DNA of 64,000 nt from Planococcus kocurii (GCF_001465835.2 NZ_CP013661.2:1116001-1180000), one strand, 5' to 3'. Numbered from the stretch's first letter, positions 25,226 to 34,345 are shown. Notes: a model not told the origin generated them from the letters alone. A program made the numbers and translations.

Positions 25226-25786
25226 ATGACAACTGAAAAAGAAAAAATGCTTGCTGGTGAAATGTACGACCCGCACGATTCTGCATTGCGCCAAAAACGG
25301 ATGAACGCTCGCCGCCTCAGTCGTATTTTTAACGATACCACTGAAATGGATGGCCAAGATCGCGCCGATTTACTAAAAAAATTATTTGGCTCAACAGGTG
25401 ATTTGATCCATGTCGAACCCAATTTCCGTTGCGATTACGGCTTTAACATTCATGTCGGCCACAATTTTTATGCTAATTTCGATTGCGTCTTTTTAGATGT
25501 TTGCGAAATAAGAATTGGAGACAATTGCATGGTATCGCCTGGTGTTCATATTTACACTGCGACTCATCCGCTCGACGCAGCTGCACGCAATTCCGGAAAA
25601 GAATTTGGAAAACCGGTCACGATTGGCAACAATGTTTGGATTGGCGGCCGGGCTGTGATTACGCCAGGAACCACCATTGGCGACAACGCCGTCATTGCAG
25701 CGGGTGCTGTAGTCACAAAAGATGTTCCCGCCAACTCACTTGTCGGCGGCAATCCCGCAACAGTTTTCCAGCAAGTTAACGAATAA
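25226..25786 (+). CDS. Maltose/galactoside O-acetyltransferase family (LbH hexapeptide)
   Basis: A 186-residue protein of the maltose-acetyltransferase (Maa/LacA) family: N-terminal Mac domain ([19 protein letters not shown]), then left-handed beta-helix hexapeptides ([31 protein letters not shown]) with the active-site His in ATHPLD. It transfers acetyl from acetyl-CoA to a sugar hydroxyl. GGGAGGG precedes the ATG at 25226 by 6 bp; an in-frame ATG 24 bp upstream has no such site. It has its own promoter region, divergent from the hydrolase gene. Confidence 0.9.
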   Translation: MTTEKEKMLAGEMYDPHDSALRQKRMNARRLSRIFNDTTEMDGQDRADLLKKLFGSTGDLIHVEPNFRCDYGFNIHVGHNFYANFDCVFLDVCEIRIGDNCMVSPGVHIYTATHPLDAAARNSGKEFGKPVTIGNNVWIGGRAVITPGTTIGDNAVIAAGAVVTKDVPANSLVGGNPATVFQQVNE

Positions 25787-25893
25787 CGTCACGTGTGATG
25801 ACATGTTTCATTTTTTAACTTTCCATCATTATACAAATAAATTATAAAAAAGCCAGTATTTTTAGTAAGTTTCGATTAACTTTGTCGATTGCT

Positions 25894-25938
25894 AAAAAAA
25901 TCCCCCAAGCGACAATTTGTCACTTGGGGGATTTTTTT
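25894..25938. terminator. Bidirectional terminator
   Basis: A ~20-bp stem with one mismatch, CCCCCAAG/CTTGGGGG at its core, flanked by A-run and T-run, between two convergent genes. It can serve both strands. Confidence 0.92.
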
Positions 25939-25940
25939 GT

Positions 25941-26924
25941 TTACAATTGAACTTCCATACCTGTCCCCATTGCACTGATTTTGTTGTACACACCTTTGGC
26001 TACTGCTAAATCAAAATAAGCAGCACCTACACATTTGAAGAATGTAATTTCCGATTGTGACTCACGCCCTGCAACGTCTCCGACTACAACTTGCCCAAGC
26101 TCTGCGTGTAGCTGATCAAATGACCACGCCCCGGTTTCGACCGTGTAAATCAATTCGCCTGCTTCGTCTTTAACACCTGGCAAATCGTCAGCAACGATTT
26201 TGTCAGCACGCAAGATGGTTGTTTCGTCAACTTCGCGCATGGTTGGCAAATAAGAACCGACACCGTTAATATGGGTTCCGGGTTTTACATCGTCTCCGTT
26301 AAACACCGGATCGTTTGAACGAGTCGCACAGCAAATGATGTCTGCTTGCTGAACTGCGGACGACACGTTGGTTTCCACGATGTAGGGAAGATTGATCCCG
26401 AATTCGACAAGTCGCTCACCAAAACGGTGTGCTTTTTCTGGTGTGCGGTTTACTAAAATTATTTTTTCGATGGGTCTCACGGCTACTACGCCAAGCACTT
26501 GCTCGAACGCCATGCCGCCTGTACCGATTACGGTCAGTACGCGGCTTTCTTGTCGCGCCAGCAGATCCGTCGCAATGCCACTGAGTGCACCTGTGCGCAA
26601 CCGCGTTAAATACGAAGCCGTCATCATCGCCACATGCTCGCCATTATCGCCGTCTGACAATAAAATAACACCTTGTGTCGTCGGCTTTCCTTGCGCTGGG
26701 TTTTCCGGGAATATCGTCACCACTTTCACGCTTGAAACTTTATTGACCATGTCCGCACTTGGCATATACAACGCGGACGCTTGTCGTTCTGGAAATCCAA
26801 GAACGGTGCGATGCGGGTTATTGATCTGGCCTCGTTCTTTTGCTTGAAGCATGGCCGTTACGTCACGGATCGCCTCACGCATTCCGTATTGTTGCTGAAT
26901 CTGCTGTTCGTTGATGATAAGCAT
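25941..26924 (-). CDS. Ornithine cyclodeaminase/mu-crystallin family dehydrogenase
   Basis: A 327-residue OCD_Mu_crystall protein. Substrate-side residues include the Arg of LTRLRTGALSGIATD (~108) and the Lys of VSSVKVV. The Rossmann motif is VIGTGGMAFEQ rather than the usual GTGxQA. It contains VGSYLPTMREVD and VVADDLPGVKDEAGEL typical of the family. Members act as ornithine cyclodeaminase, alanine dehydrogenase or ketimine reductase; which applies here is open. It lies 24 bp downstream of an MHS transporter gene, so its substrate is probably the imported amino acid. Confidence 0.88.
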   Translation of the reverse strand: MLIINEQQIQQQYGMREAIRDVTAMLQAKERGQINNPHRTVLGFPERQASALYMPSADMVNKVSSVKVVTIFPENPAQGKPTTQGVILLSDGDNGEHVAMMTASYLTRLRTGALSGIATDLLARQESRVLTVIGTGGMAFEQVLGVVAVRPIEKIILVNRTPEKAHRFGERLVEFGINLPYIVETNVSSAVQQADIICCATRSNDPVFNGDDVKPGTHINGVGSYLPTMREVDETTILRADKIVADDLPGVKDEAGELIYTVETGAWSFDQLHAELGQVVVGDVAGRESQSEITFFKCVGAAYFDLAVAKGVYNKISAMGTGMEVQL

Positions 26925-26948
26925 GAAGTCCCTCCTAAAAATATGCGC

Positions 26949-28262
26949 CTAAGCGCGACTTTCCTTTGCTACTAACGCTGCTGCTTTTGCTTGATTTTGT
27001 GTACCGCTTAAATCTTTTACTGCCCAAATGGACAACAATGAAATGACTGCTGTTAACATGATGTAAAGTGCCACCGGTACGTATGAGTTATCAAATGTTG
27101 CGAGCAAGAAAGTTGCGACTAAAGGCGCTGTTCCTCCTGCTAATGCTGCACCAATTTGGTAACCTAATGTAACGCCTGTATAACGTACTTTCGCATCGAA
27201 AATCTCAGAGAACATAGTGCCAAGAACCGCTGTGATTGGCGCCCAAATAACACCGAGCCCGATGATTGTTGCGACAATCAATAAAATAACAGAGCCTTGC
27301 TGCAACATCCAGAAATAGGGAAAAGCGAACAAGCCCATCGCTACTGCCCCCGTCACATACATTTTCTTACGTCCAACACGGTCAGATAACGCTCCCATAA
27401 TCGGGATTAAAATCGTTGTGATAACCGTTGCAATCATAACTGCTGCGAGTGTAGCAGTTCTTGAAAACTCAAGATTTGTGGTTGCGTAAGATACGACGAA
27501 CGTTCCGAAAATGTAAAAGGGTGCTGTTTCCACAACTTTTGCTCCAATGGCGATCAATACTTCGCGCCAGTGGTATTTCAACGTCTCAACAATCGGCAAT
27601 TTCGGAATTTCTCCCGATGCTTGAACTGCTTTAAATTCTGGCGTTTCGTCGATTCCTTTACGAATCCACAAGCCAAACACCACAAGAAATGCACTTAAAA
27701 TGAACGGTACGCGCCAGCCCCAACTCATAAACGCCGCTTCTGGCAATAACGTCATAATATACAAAGCCAACGTTCCCATCATCATTCCGATGGTTACGCC
27801 CATTTGCGGGATACTGCCAAAAAATCCGCGCTTTTCAGGTGGTGCATATTCGGTTGCCAGTAATAATGCTCCGCCCCATTCGCCGCCGATGCCAAGTCCT
27901 TGAATCAATCGTAATGTGATTAACAAAATTGGTGCTGCCACGCCAATTGCTTGATAGGTTGGCAATAAGCCCATGGCGAATGTCGCAAAGCCCATCATAC
28001 TTAATGTGATGACCAATGTTTTTTTGCGGCCAATGCGGTCACCAATATGACTAAAGATGATGCCGCCAAATGGACGAATAAAAAATGATAATGCGAACGA
28101 TGCATATGCGAGCATGAGTCCAACAGTTGGGTCTTCATTGACGAAAAAGATTTGATTGAAAACCAATGCTGCCATCGTGCCGTATAAAAAATAATCAAAC
28201 CATTCAATCGAACTGCCGACAAGACTTGCGGTTAATACTTTGCGTGTTTGCTTTTTATCCAT
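26949..28262 (-). CDS. MFS transporter, metabolite:H+ symporter (MHS) family
   Basis: A 437-residue, 12-helix transporter. SIEWFDYFLYGTMAAL at the N-terminus, the GDRIGRKK loop between helices 2 and 3 and QGLGIGGEWGGALLLATEYAP are hallmarks of MHS symporters (ProP, ShiA, KgtP relatives). It imports an organic acid, betaine or amino acid with protons. Co-transcribed with the ornithine-cyclodeaminase-family gene, and divergent from an XRE-cupin regulator that probably controls both. GAGGGGG lies upstream of the ATG. Confidence 0.9.
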   Translation of the reverse strand: MDKKQTRKVLTASLVGSSIEWFDYFLYGTMAALVFNQIFFVNEDPTVGLMLAYASFALSFFIRPFGGIIFSHIGDRIGRKKTLVITLSMMGFATFAMGLLPTYQAIGVAAPILLITLRLIQGLGIGGEWGGALLLATEYAPPEKRGFFGSIPQMGVTIGMMMGTLALYIMTLLPEAAFMSWGWRVPFILSAFLVVFGLWIRKGIDETPEFKAVQASGEIPKLPIVETLKYHWREVLIAIGAKVVETAPFYIFGTFVVSYATTNLEFSRTATLAAVMIATVITTILIPIMGALSDRVGRKKMYVTGAVAMGLFAFPYFWMLQQGSVILLIVATIIGLGVIWAPITAVLGTMFSEIFDAKVRYTGVTLGYQIGAALAGGTAPLVATFLLATFDNSYVPVALYIMLTAVISLLSIWAVKDLSGTQNQAKAAALVAKESRA

Positions 28263-28420
28263 CTTATTTCCCCCTCGAAATAAATTGAAGTGACACTTTA
28301 ATTACCCTTTCCAACAGTTTAGTCAGTTAGCAATATTCTGTCAATGCCCTATATAAATTTTATTTTCATTCGATGTACGTTATGATGAGAACAGAACATT
28401 TAGTAAAGTGAGGTTTCTAC

Positions 28421-28939
28421 ATGTCACATGGAACAATTGGGGTTACCTTAAAAAACCTTCGCAAAGAGCGAAACATGACGTTGAAAGAGCTAGCGGAGCA
28501 AACCGCTGTCTCCATTAGTTTCTTGTCGCAAGTCGAGCGTGGAAAATCGAGTGTGACACTGGAATCTTTGCGGAAAATAGCAGATGCTTTAAATGTCGAT
28601 CCCAGTCTTTTTTTCGCAAATGAAACCGAAAAAACCGGTTGGGCGACGCGTCTTGAAGGATTTCATTACCAAGATTTGTCTCATGGTGTTCAAGCAACGA
28701 ATTTAGTACCGATGCTCGTGACGATGAAGCCCGCTGAATCAGAAGGCAATCCATTTGCCCATAGCGGCTATGAATTTTTGTTTGTCGTGGAAGGCGTGCT
28801 GACCGTCGAAGTGGACGACGCACGCACCGAGTTAACTGAGCATCAATCGATCTTGTTTGATGCGCGCAAAAAGCATTACTGGTTCAACTTAACAGATCAA
28901 GATGTACGATTTTTACTAGTATCATCCAAAACGAATTAA
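28421..28939 (+). CDS. XRE-family regulator with C-terminal cupin domain
   Basis: A 172-residue regulator: helix-turn-helix at residues 7-62 (LKNLRKERNMTLKELAEQTAVSISFLSQVERGKSS) and a cupin_2 sensor domain (~105-170, AHSGYEFLFVVEGVLTVEVDD). This architecture (PuuR/SutR-like) usually represses uptake or catabolism of a small metabolite sensed by the cupin. It is divergent from the MHS transporter gene with 158 bp between, so that pair is the probable target. GTGAGG lies 7 bp before the ATG. Confidence 0.88.
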   Translation: MSHGTIGVTLKNLRKERNMTLKELAEQTAVSISFLSQVERGKSSVTLESLRKIADALNVDPSLFFANETEKTGWATRLEGFHYQDLSHGVQATNLVPMLVTMKPAESEGNPFAHSGYEFLFVVEGVLTVEVDDARTELTEHQSILFDARKKHYWFNLTDQDVRFLLVSSKTN

Positions 28940-28952
28940 GGGGAATCCGTCT

Positions 28953-29309
28953 ATGCATCCAATCAAAGATCCGCAAGTAGATGAATTTATCGACAGACTG
29001 GAAAATCCAGAACACGAAATCGTCTCAGAGCTTCGCACATTGGTGTTCGAAGCCTACCCAGAAATGGACGAAGGCTTTAAATGGTCTAATCCCAGTTACG
29101 CGAAAGAAGGCCTCGTCTGCTATATGCAAACTGCCAAAGGCCACGTTAATTTCGGATTTTACCGCGGTGCCGAGCTTCGTGACGAATCCAATCTATTGCA
29201 AGGTGACGGCAATAAAATGCGCCATGTGCGACTAAACCGAACCGATGACATTCGAGCTGATGAGTTGAAGCTGCTGATTTGGGACGCAGTAGAGTTAAAT
29301 AGGAGATGA
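28953..29309 (+). CDS. DUF1801 domain protein
   Basis: A 118-residue protein of the DUF1801 / YdhG-like fold: VDEFIDRLENPEHEIVSELRTLVFEAYPEMDEGFKWSNPSY at the N-terminus and FYRGAELRD ... LQGDGNKMRHVRL centrally. Function unknown; relatives were linked to iron/frataxin-like folds by structure. It lies 13 bp after the XRE-cupin gene and is probably co-transcribed. Confidence 0.87.
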   Translation: MHPIKDPQVDEFIDRLENPEHEIVSELRTLVFEAYPEMDEGFKWSNPSYAKEGLVCYMQTAKGHVNFGFYRGAELRDESNLLQGDGNKMRHVRLNRTDDIRADELKLLIWDAVELNRR

Positions 29310-29340
29310 CAAAAGCGCAAAAATCATTGGGCTTAACCAT

Positions 29341-29375
29341 TAAAAAACCGAGACAGAACTTCTGCCTCGGTTTTC
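29341..29375. terminator. Bidirectional terminator between convergent genes
   Basis: A 13-bp stem AAAACCGAG.../...CTCGGTTTT containing one G-U pair, with A-run and T-run flanks, between the DUF1801 gene and the methyltransferase gene. Confidence 0.88.
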
Positions 29376-30128
29376 TTATTTCGTCGCTTCAAAAGTGATG
29401 ATAGCGTCTGCATTTTTTGGGTAGTTGCCAAACTGATAGTCTGTTGTAATTGTAACGTCAGTAAAACCAATCGCTTCGAGAATCGCTGTGAATTCTTCAA
29501 CCCCGTACCAACGCATAGGATAGCGTTCGAGCTCCGTCTCAACCAACCGTCCCTCATGCCAGCGTTCATAGCGTCCTTGCGAGACGAAATGTTGTTGAAT
29601 CCAGTCTACTTCGACCTTCTTACTTTCTACTGTCAACGTGTCGCCATTAGTAGCTTGCCACTTACGTGTGGAAGTTTTCTCGAGTTCAATGCCCGATGGC
29701 ACATGTAGATCGACAATCAACCTGCCCCCTGTTTCTAAATGGCTGTAAAAATTCTGCAAAGCTTGCAGCGATTTTTCACGTTCATAGAGCAATAAGAACG
29801 TCCCTGTCGGTATAACAATTGCCGCATATTTTGCATCAATTGAAAACGACTCCATTTTTGCATTGAACAACTCCGGCGATAATCCACGTTCTTTGCAATT
29901 GGCACGACACACTTGCAGCATTTCTTCAGACACGTCAAAACCATCAACCTGAAATCCATTTTCCAACAACGGCACAAGCATGCGTCCTGTACCAACTGCC
30001 GGTTCTAGTATGCGGCCTTTACATGAAGCGAGCCGCTCTAAGTAATACTCAATGTCTCCAAACGAACTGCCGATTGGCTTATCGAGATCGTAAACTTCCG
30101 CTGACAAACTGCTGTAATACCCTAACAC
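29376..30128 (-). CDS. Class I SAM-dependent methyltransferase
   Basis: A 250-residue methyltransferase: motif I ILEPAVGTGRMLVPLL (~38-53), motif II acidic GFDVSEEML, and FNAKMESFSIDAKYAAIVIPTGTFLLL (motif IV region). The substrate is not evident. GTG start at 30128 with GGGGTGA upstream. It follows a small membrane protein gene by 18 bp on the same strand. Confidence 0.88.
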   Translation of the reverse strand: MLGYYSSLSAEVYDLDKPIGSSFGDIEYYLERLASCKGRILEPAVGTGRMLVPLLENGFQVDGFDVSEEMLQVCRANCKERGLSPELFNAKMESFSIDAKYAAIVIPTGTFLLLYEREKSLQALQNFYSHLETGGRLIVDLHVPSGIELEKTSTRKWQATNGDTLTVESKKVEVDWIQQHFVSQGRYERWHEGRLVETELERYPMRWYGVEEFTAILEAIGFTDVTITTDYQFGNYPKNADAIITFEATK

Positions 30129-30146
30129 CGCTTCACCCCATCTGCA

Positions 30147-30431
30147 TTATGAAATCATGATTAAGTTCACGATAACTGCAACCATATTCGGCACAGCAAT
30201 CATAACTGCATTTTTCATTTTCGTTACGCGCTGTTGTTTTTCTCGACGTTTTTCAGAACTTGTTGTTCTTGTTGATTTATTTTTGCCAGCTCCTAGCGCC
30301 AAGACGCCCCAAATCAACGCAATGCCGGCAGCGATGCCGCTAATAATCGAAACTAGTGACCAATCCATCGTTGCATAAGCAACCAGCACGCCAACCAAGG
30401 CAATGACTGTTCCAATTAAAAAGTATTTCAT
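30147..30431 (-). CDS. Small membrane protein, DUF5316-like
   Basis: A 94-residue protein with two N-terminal hydrophobic segments (~3-20 and 28-48), a basic loop (KNKSTRTTSSEKRREKQQR) and a C-terminal hydrophobic segment with IAVPNMVAVIVNLIM. The layout and the final 'PN' segment recall the DUF5316 family as I remember it. Function unknown. AAGGAGAG precedes the ATG. Likely operon with the methyltransferase. Confidence 0.72.
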   Translation of the reverse strand: MKYFLIGTVIALVGVLVAYATMDWSLVSIISGIAAGIALIWGVLALGAGKNKSTRTTSSEKRREKQQRVTKMKNAVMIAVPNMVAVIVNLIMIS

Positions 30432-30565
30432 TATGTTCTCTCCTTCAGATGCTGTGTTTGACTTACACTCACCTACACATTGATTTTATCAAATGTCACA
30501 CGATAGAGGTAGTCGGAGCGCGGAAAATTTGTTTTCAGTCTGTGAGTTTGCTGGCGCATGAGTTG

Positions 30566-30693
30566 CGACATGCGCGTTCTGATTCTTTACACGTACTTTT
30601 GAACCTGCTAGACGTATTTTTCTACTTTCTACACGCATCACGATTTCTACATGAACTTTTGTGCTTGTTACATGAGCCAGCTGTTTCTACACA
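30566..30693 (-). repeat. Phased word array 4 (YTACAYG-like x7)
   Basis: Copies of a degenerate word CTACACG (variants CGACATG, TTACACG, CTAGACG, CTACATG, TTACATG, CTACACA) start at 30566, 30587, 30608, 30629, 30647, 30668 and 30687: spacings 21, 21, 21, 18, 21, 19. The array lies just beyond the 3' end of the leftward ABC-2 permease gene, past a weak CTGTC/GACAG hairpin. It is looser than arrays 1, 2 and 7. No gene is visible in 30432-30731. Confidence 0.65.
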
Positions 30694-30731
30694 AAAGTTC
30701 TGTCCACGAAAACAGACAGCTCTTGTTGATT

Positions 30732-31754
30732 TTATAATTTTCGGTAACGCTTTAAAGCAAAAATGTTCAGGAAGATGAAAACTACCGCAAAGACAGCGAG
30801 CGCCAGCAGGTTACTAGCCACATCAGCCAATCCTTCACCTCTGTACATAATGGCTTTTAACGCATCAGCCGCGTAATACAAAGGCATGATGCGACTGAGA
30901 TTTTGCAGCCAATCAGCCATTCCTTCCAGTGGAATAATACCCGCAAAGAAGATTTGTGGAATGACGACAATCGGAATAAACTGAACCATTTGAAATTCCG
31001 ACGACGCGAAAGTCGACAGCAAAATGCCGAGCGTCAGCGCCACTAAAGCGAGTAGCAAGTTGACAACAATCACGTGCCACACCTGACCGACCATGACCAT
31101 ATCCAATACTTGTATAGAGTAAAACACCACAATGATCGTCTGGATTACAGCAAAAATACCAAAGCCCGTTAAGTACGCCAGAACAATTTCCCAGCGGCGA
31201 ATCGGTGTCGCCAGTAACCGTTCCAAAGTTCCCGATACTCGTTCTTTCAACAAACCGATGCCAGAAATCAAAAAGACGAAAAAGAAAACGAAAAAGCCAA
31301 CAAGTAGTGGACCCAGTACATCAAAAAACGCCGTTTCCGCGTCTCCGTAAATATATTCTGTGGCAATACGAGTAGGAGCACTGTTTCCAGCTTGCATCGA
31401 TGCCACTTGCGTAATCCGCATTAGCAGTATCCGAGACGTAGTTGGATCATTATTTTCTAGAACCACCTGAAAATGGCCTTCTGTTATTTTTAGCAGTCCA
31501 GCTAATTCATCGGTAATAATGGTTTGATTGTCAGCAGTGTCGTAAGAAATCGCCTCAATCGACACCTCTTCCATTGCTGCAATCAAAGATTCATTTCCTC
31601 CGACAACAGCAAGTTTCGGATTTTGAGAGTCTCCGTTAAAGAAAAAATACATCAAGGTCAGAACAAGTAGAGGCGCAAAAAATAACAACGCCATTGTTCT
31701 TTTGTCACGTAGCAGCTGCAACATAATCCGTTTGATCAATGCCAAAGTTCTCAT
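30732..31754 (-). CDS. ABC-2 type transporter permease
   Basis: A 340-residue ABC-2 permease: an N-terminal transmembrane segment (~20-38), a large extracytoplasmic domain (~40-165) and five to six C-terminal helices including GIGLLKERVSGTLERLLATPIRRWEI, the cytosolic coupling segment of this family. It exports an unidentified compound with the ATPase encoded just upstream (4-bp overlap). Confidence 0.9.
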   Translation of the reverse strand: MRTLALIKRIMLQLLRDKRTMALLFFAPLLVLTLMYFFFNGDSQNPKLAVVGGNESLIAAMEEVSIEAISYDTADNQTIITDELAGLLKITEGHFQVVLENNDPTTSRILLMRITQVASMQAGNSAPTRIATEYIYGDAETAFFDVLGPLLVGFFVFFFVFLISGIGLLKERVSGTLERLLATPIRRWEIVLAYLTGFGIFAVIQTIIVVFYSIQVLDMVMVGQVWHVIVVNLLLALVALTLGILLSTFASSEFQMVQFIPIVVIPQIFFAGIIPLEGMADWLQNLSRIMPLYYAADALKAIMYRGEGLADVASNLLALAVFAVVFIFLNIFALKRYRKL

Positions 31755-32476
31755 CGTGCAGCCCTCCCTGCTTGCAAAAAGACCTCTTCTAAATTTGCCG
31801 CACCATAAGCCTCTTTCAATTCGCCCGGTGTTCCACTGACCAGAATTCCGCCTTCACGAACCATCGCAATACGGTCGCATTTTTCTGCTTCGTCCATGAC
31901 ATGCGTCGTTACGATAATGGTCTTGCCTTGCTCGCTTTTCAATAACATCAATTCGCGCCAAATCGATAAGCGAAGTTCCGGATCGATGCCGACGGTTGGC
32001 TCATCTAAAATCAAAATTTGCGGATCGTGAACTAAGGCAATTGCCAAAGACAATCGCCGCTTCATGCCACCTGAATAAGCTGACACCTTCTTACTCAATT
32101 CGTCAGTCAGTTGAACTAAATCTGCTGCATAAGCAATTCGTTCTTTCAATACTGCTTTTTTCATGGTGTACAGCGAAGCGAAAAAAGCCAAATTTTCTTT
32201 GCCCGTCAATTCTGGATATAAGGCATCCGATTGTGCCATATAACCAATGTTCTCAAGCAAGGTCAAATTGGGTATCTGTTTTCCGAGTACTTCTACTGTT
32301 CCACTGCTAGCCGATTCGATCCCAACAATCAGCTTGACCAAAGTCGTTTTACCTGACCCGGATGGTCCAATCAAACCAAAAATTTCACCACGTGCAACTG
32401 TTAAATCTACGTTTTTTAATACCGTCGTCTTCTTGTATATTTTGCTGAGCTTACTGATGGAGATACTCGTGTCCAT
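31751..32476 (-). CDS. ABC transporter ATPase partner of ABC-2 permease
   Basis: A 241-residue ATPase: Walker A GPSGSGKTT, signature YSGGMKRRLS (the form common in ABC-2/DrrA-like ATPases), Walker B ILILDEPTVGIDPE and H-loop THVMDE. GGAGG lies 8 bp before the ATG at 32476; in-frame starts further upstream overlap that site. Drug or lipid export is typical of the family; the substrate is not readable. Confidence 0.91.
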   Translation of the reverse strand: MDTSISISKLSKIYKKTTVLKNVDLTVARGEIFGLIGPSGSGKTTLVKLIVGIESASSGTVEVLGKQIPNLTLLENIGYMAQSDALYPELTGKENLAFFASLYTMKKAVLKERIAYAADLVQLTDELSKKVSAYSGGMKRRLSLAIALVHDPQILILDEPTVGIDPELRLSIWRELMLLKSEQGKTIIVTTHVMDEAEKCDRIAMVREGGILVSGTPGELKEAYGAANLEEVFLQAGRAAR

Positions 32477-32536
32477 GGACATTTCCTCCAATCGATTAAA
32501 AGCTTCGTGTTACTTTGTATTGTACGCTCATTTCAT

Positions 32537-32568
32537 AAAAAACAAAGTAGCATTTCTGCTACTTTGTT
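32537..32568 (-). terminator. Rho-independent terminator overlapping the GNAT stop
   Basis: A 12-bp perfect stem AACAAAGTAGCA/TGCTACTTTGTT with a T-run on the minus strand. The 5' arm includes the last codons of the gene at 32559. Confidence 0.9.
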
Positions 32569-33113
32569 GAAGTTCCGTTATGCGCGTCTGAAAGCATGCC
32601 ATATACGACGTGGTCGACATAATGATCGTATAACCATTCGGCTTGGCGAATGGTACCTTCTTGTGTATAGCCCAGTCGTTCCGGAATACTGCGGCTCTTA
32701 TGGTTTTCAGCAGCTACGCGAATTTCGACTTTGTTGAGCTTGAGTTCGGTCAGTGCATAGTCAGTTAATGCTTTAGCGACACGCGTCATGATGCCGTTGC
32801 CTTGATATTCTTGTCCGAGCCAGTAGCCAATATAAGCGGTTTTATTGGCATGATTGATGTTGTTGAAGCCGCCAATACCGACAATTTCCCCTTTGTAAAT
32901 AATGACTGCCCCCAGACTTTTTCCTTCAACAAAATTACGGCTGCCGGATTTAATAAAGTCTTTCGTGTCTTGCAACTCGGTTGTAAAATCGAGCCAAGGT
33001 AGCCATTCTCTTAAATAATCTCTTGATGCATCAGTCAATGCAAAAATCCGTTCTGCATCACGTAGTTCTTGAAGCTTCAGTGATAGTTCTTCATCGATTT
33101 TGTGGACAAACAT
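32559..33113 (-). CDS. GNAT N-acetyltransferase, RimJ/RimL (YdaF-like)
   Basis: A 184-residue acetyltransferase with GYWLGQEYQGNGIMTRVAKALTDYA (acetyl-CoA-binding motif A) and NHKSRSIPERLGYTQEGTIRQAEW (motif B) as in ribosomal-protein Ser acetyltransferase relatives such as B. subtilis YdaF, which has about the same length. AAGGAGGG precedes the ATG at 33113; an upstream in-frame ATG at 33152 has no site. Target unknown. Confidence 0.9.
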   Translation of the reverse strand: MFVHKIDEELSLKLQELRDAERIFALTDASRDYLREWLPWLDFTTELQDTKDFIKSGSRNFVEGKSLGAVIIYKGEIVGIGGFNNINHANKTAYIGYWLGQEYQGNGIMTRVAKALTDYALTELKLNKVEIRVAAENHKSRSIPERLGYTQEGTIRQAEWLYDHYVDHVVYGMLSDAHNGTSTK

Positions 33114-33277
33114 GGAAATCCCTCCTTTTTCTCTATCGTCATATCGTAACATAATTATCAGAATTTTCCATCCAAAATATTTTACTTTAGTGATTTTTCA
33201 AATGCGCTAATACTTGCTGGCCGAAACGTGTAAAATGGACATTATACTAAATGCGTAGATTGATTTCGAGGAGGAGC

Positions 33278-33526
33278 GTGAAAAGCATGGAAGCTGATGT
33301 GAATTCCGTAAATCTCGTAATTCCGCTATACCTGTGGATGCTGCTATTCTTAGTGTTTTTGGTGATGGCGTTTATTGGGCTAATTGTTTACACGAGCCGT
33401 AAAATTCTGCCTCCGCACGGTAAACAAGTAAAATTTCTGGAACAACAGTATGAAAATGGAGACATGAATGAAGAAGAATTTCAGCACCGCATCAAGCAGT
33501 TGAAAAACCGCTCGACTAAACGCTAG
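33278..33526 (+). CDS. Small single-pass membrane protein with C-terminal SHOCT-like helix pair
   Basis: About 82 residues: one membrane helix (LYLWMLLFLVFLVMAFIGLIVYT) followed by a short cytosolic tail with FLEQQYENGDMNEEEFQHRIKQL, the L..Y..G.I..EEF...K.L pattern of the SHOCT domain. AGGAGG sits between a GTG (33278) and an ATG (33287); both are possible starts. The next gene has the same layout, so they form a pair of paralogues. SHOCT helices are thought to mediate oligomerisation. Confidence 0.72.
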   Translation: MKSMEADVNSVNLVIPLYLWMLLFLVFLVMAFIGLIVYTSRKILPPHGKQVKFLEQQYENGDMNEEEFQHRIKQLKNRSTKR

Positions 33527-33536
33527 AAAGCTTACT

Positions 33537-33812
33537 ATGGAAGGGATGTTGAAGACAATGGGAGAATTTTTCACAGCTGGTAATCCAGTACTTGGTATTA
33601 GCATTGCTGTTGGATTTGTAGTTTTGTTAACTGCAATTGGAACAGCGCTTTGGTTTGCGCTAATCAAAGCACGCACAAAAGCAGCTAGTACCGAACCAAA
33701 TGAAACAACTAAAGCAGCCGACTTGTTGCGACAGAGCTATGTTAACGGTGACATAACGAAAGAGCAATACGATGAGCAATTGCGGAACTTGCAAAATCCA
33801 ACCAAGAACTGA
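33537..33812 (+). CDS. Small single-pass membrane protein with SHOCT-like tail (paralogue)
   Basis: A 91-residue protein: one membrane helix (ISIAVGFVVLLTAIGTALWFALI) and a tail ending ADLLRQSYVNGDITKEQYDEQLRNL, the SHOCT pattern. It starts 11 bp after the previous gene. The start codon is uncertain: ATG 33537 has a poor site and ATG 33558 is an alternative. Co-transcription with its neighbour is likely; function unknown. Confidence 0.72.
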   Translation: MEGMLKTMGEFFTAGNPVLGISIAVGFVVLLTAIGTALWFALIKARTKAASTEPNETTKAADLLRQSYVNGDITKEQYDEQLRNLQNPTKN

Positions 33813-33911
33813 ATGTGCAGTTTTTGTGGAATTTCTCTCTTTCTGTTTAATTGACAATTAAAAGGGAAAGTGAGTAAGAGAAACAACAAACTGAAACTGG
33901 AGGTTTTATTG

Positions 33912-34238
33912 ATGGCACATGAACAACATGCAGAACTGATCCAGACCTTGCACGATTGCGCAGCGGCATGCAACCATTGTTTTGATGCGTGCTTACAAGA
34001 AGATGACGTAAAAATGATGGCGGGATGTATTCGTCTAGACCGAGAATGTGCGGATATGTGTGCATATCTAGAGCATGCGATTACTCGCAATTCGCCATTT
34101 GTGGCAGAACTTGCACAAGCGTGCGCAGCAATTTGTGAAGCATGCGCAGCAGAATGTTCAAAACACGAACATGATCACTGCCAGAAATGTGCAGAAGCGT
34201 GTGCAAAATGCGCAGAAGCCTGTAAAAATGTAGCCTAA
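33912..34238 (+). CDS. Cys-rich four-helix-bundle copper-storage (Csp-like) protein
   Basis: A 108-residue protein with 16 Cys, mostly in CxxxC/CxxC helical spacing (CAAACNHCFDAC, CADMC, CAAICEACAAEC, CQKCAEACAKCAEAC), as in cytosolic Csp proteins that bind many Cu(I) ions inside a four-helix bundle. No signal peptide. GGAGG lies 8 bp before the ATG at 33912. Met/His-rich lipoproteins and a two-component system encoded 2-5 kb away support a copper context. Confidence 0.9.
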   Translation: MAHEQHAELIQTLHDCAAACNHCFDACLQEDDVKMMAGCIRLDRECADMCAYLEHAITRNSPFVAELAQACAAICEACAAECSKHEHDHCQKCAEACAKCAEACKNVA

Positions 34239-34247
34239 TTTCTTCAT

Positions 34248-34293
34248 TTAAAGCCCGGTGGCTAGTATGATTTCTAGCCACTGGGCTTTTGTG
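34248..34293 (+). terminator. Rho-independent terminator after copper-storage gene
   Basis: A 16-bp stem with one G-U-type mismatch, AAAGCCCGGTGGCTAG paired with CTAGCCACTGGGCTTT, then TTTTGTG. Confidence 0.9.
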
Positions 34294-34345
34294 TTGGCAG
34301 GAATGATTATCTTTCGCCATAATGAAGAAAAAGGAGTGGATCTGG

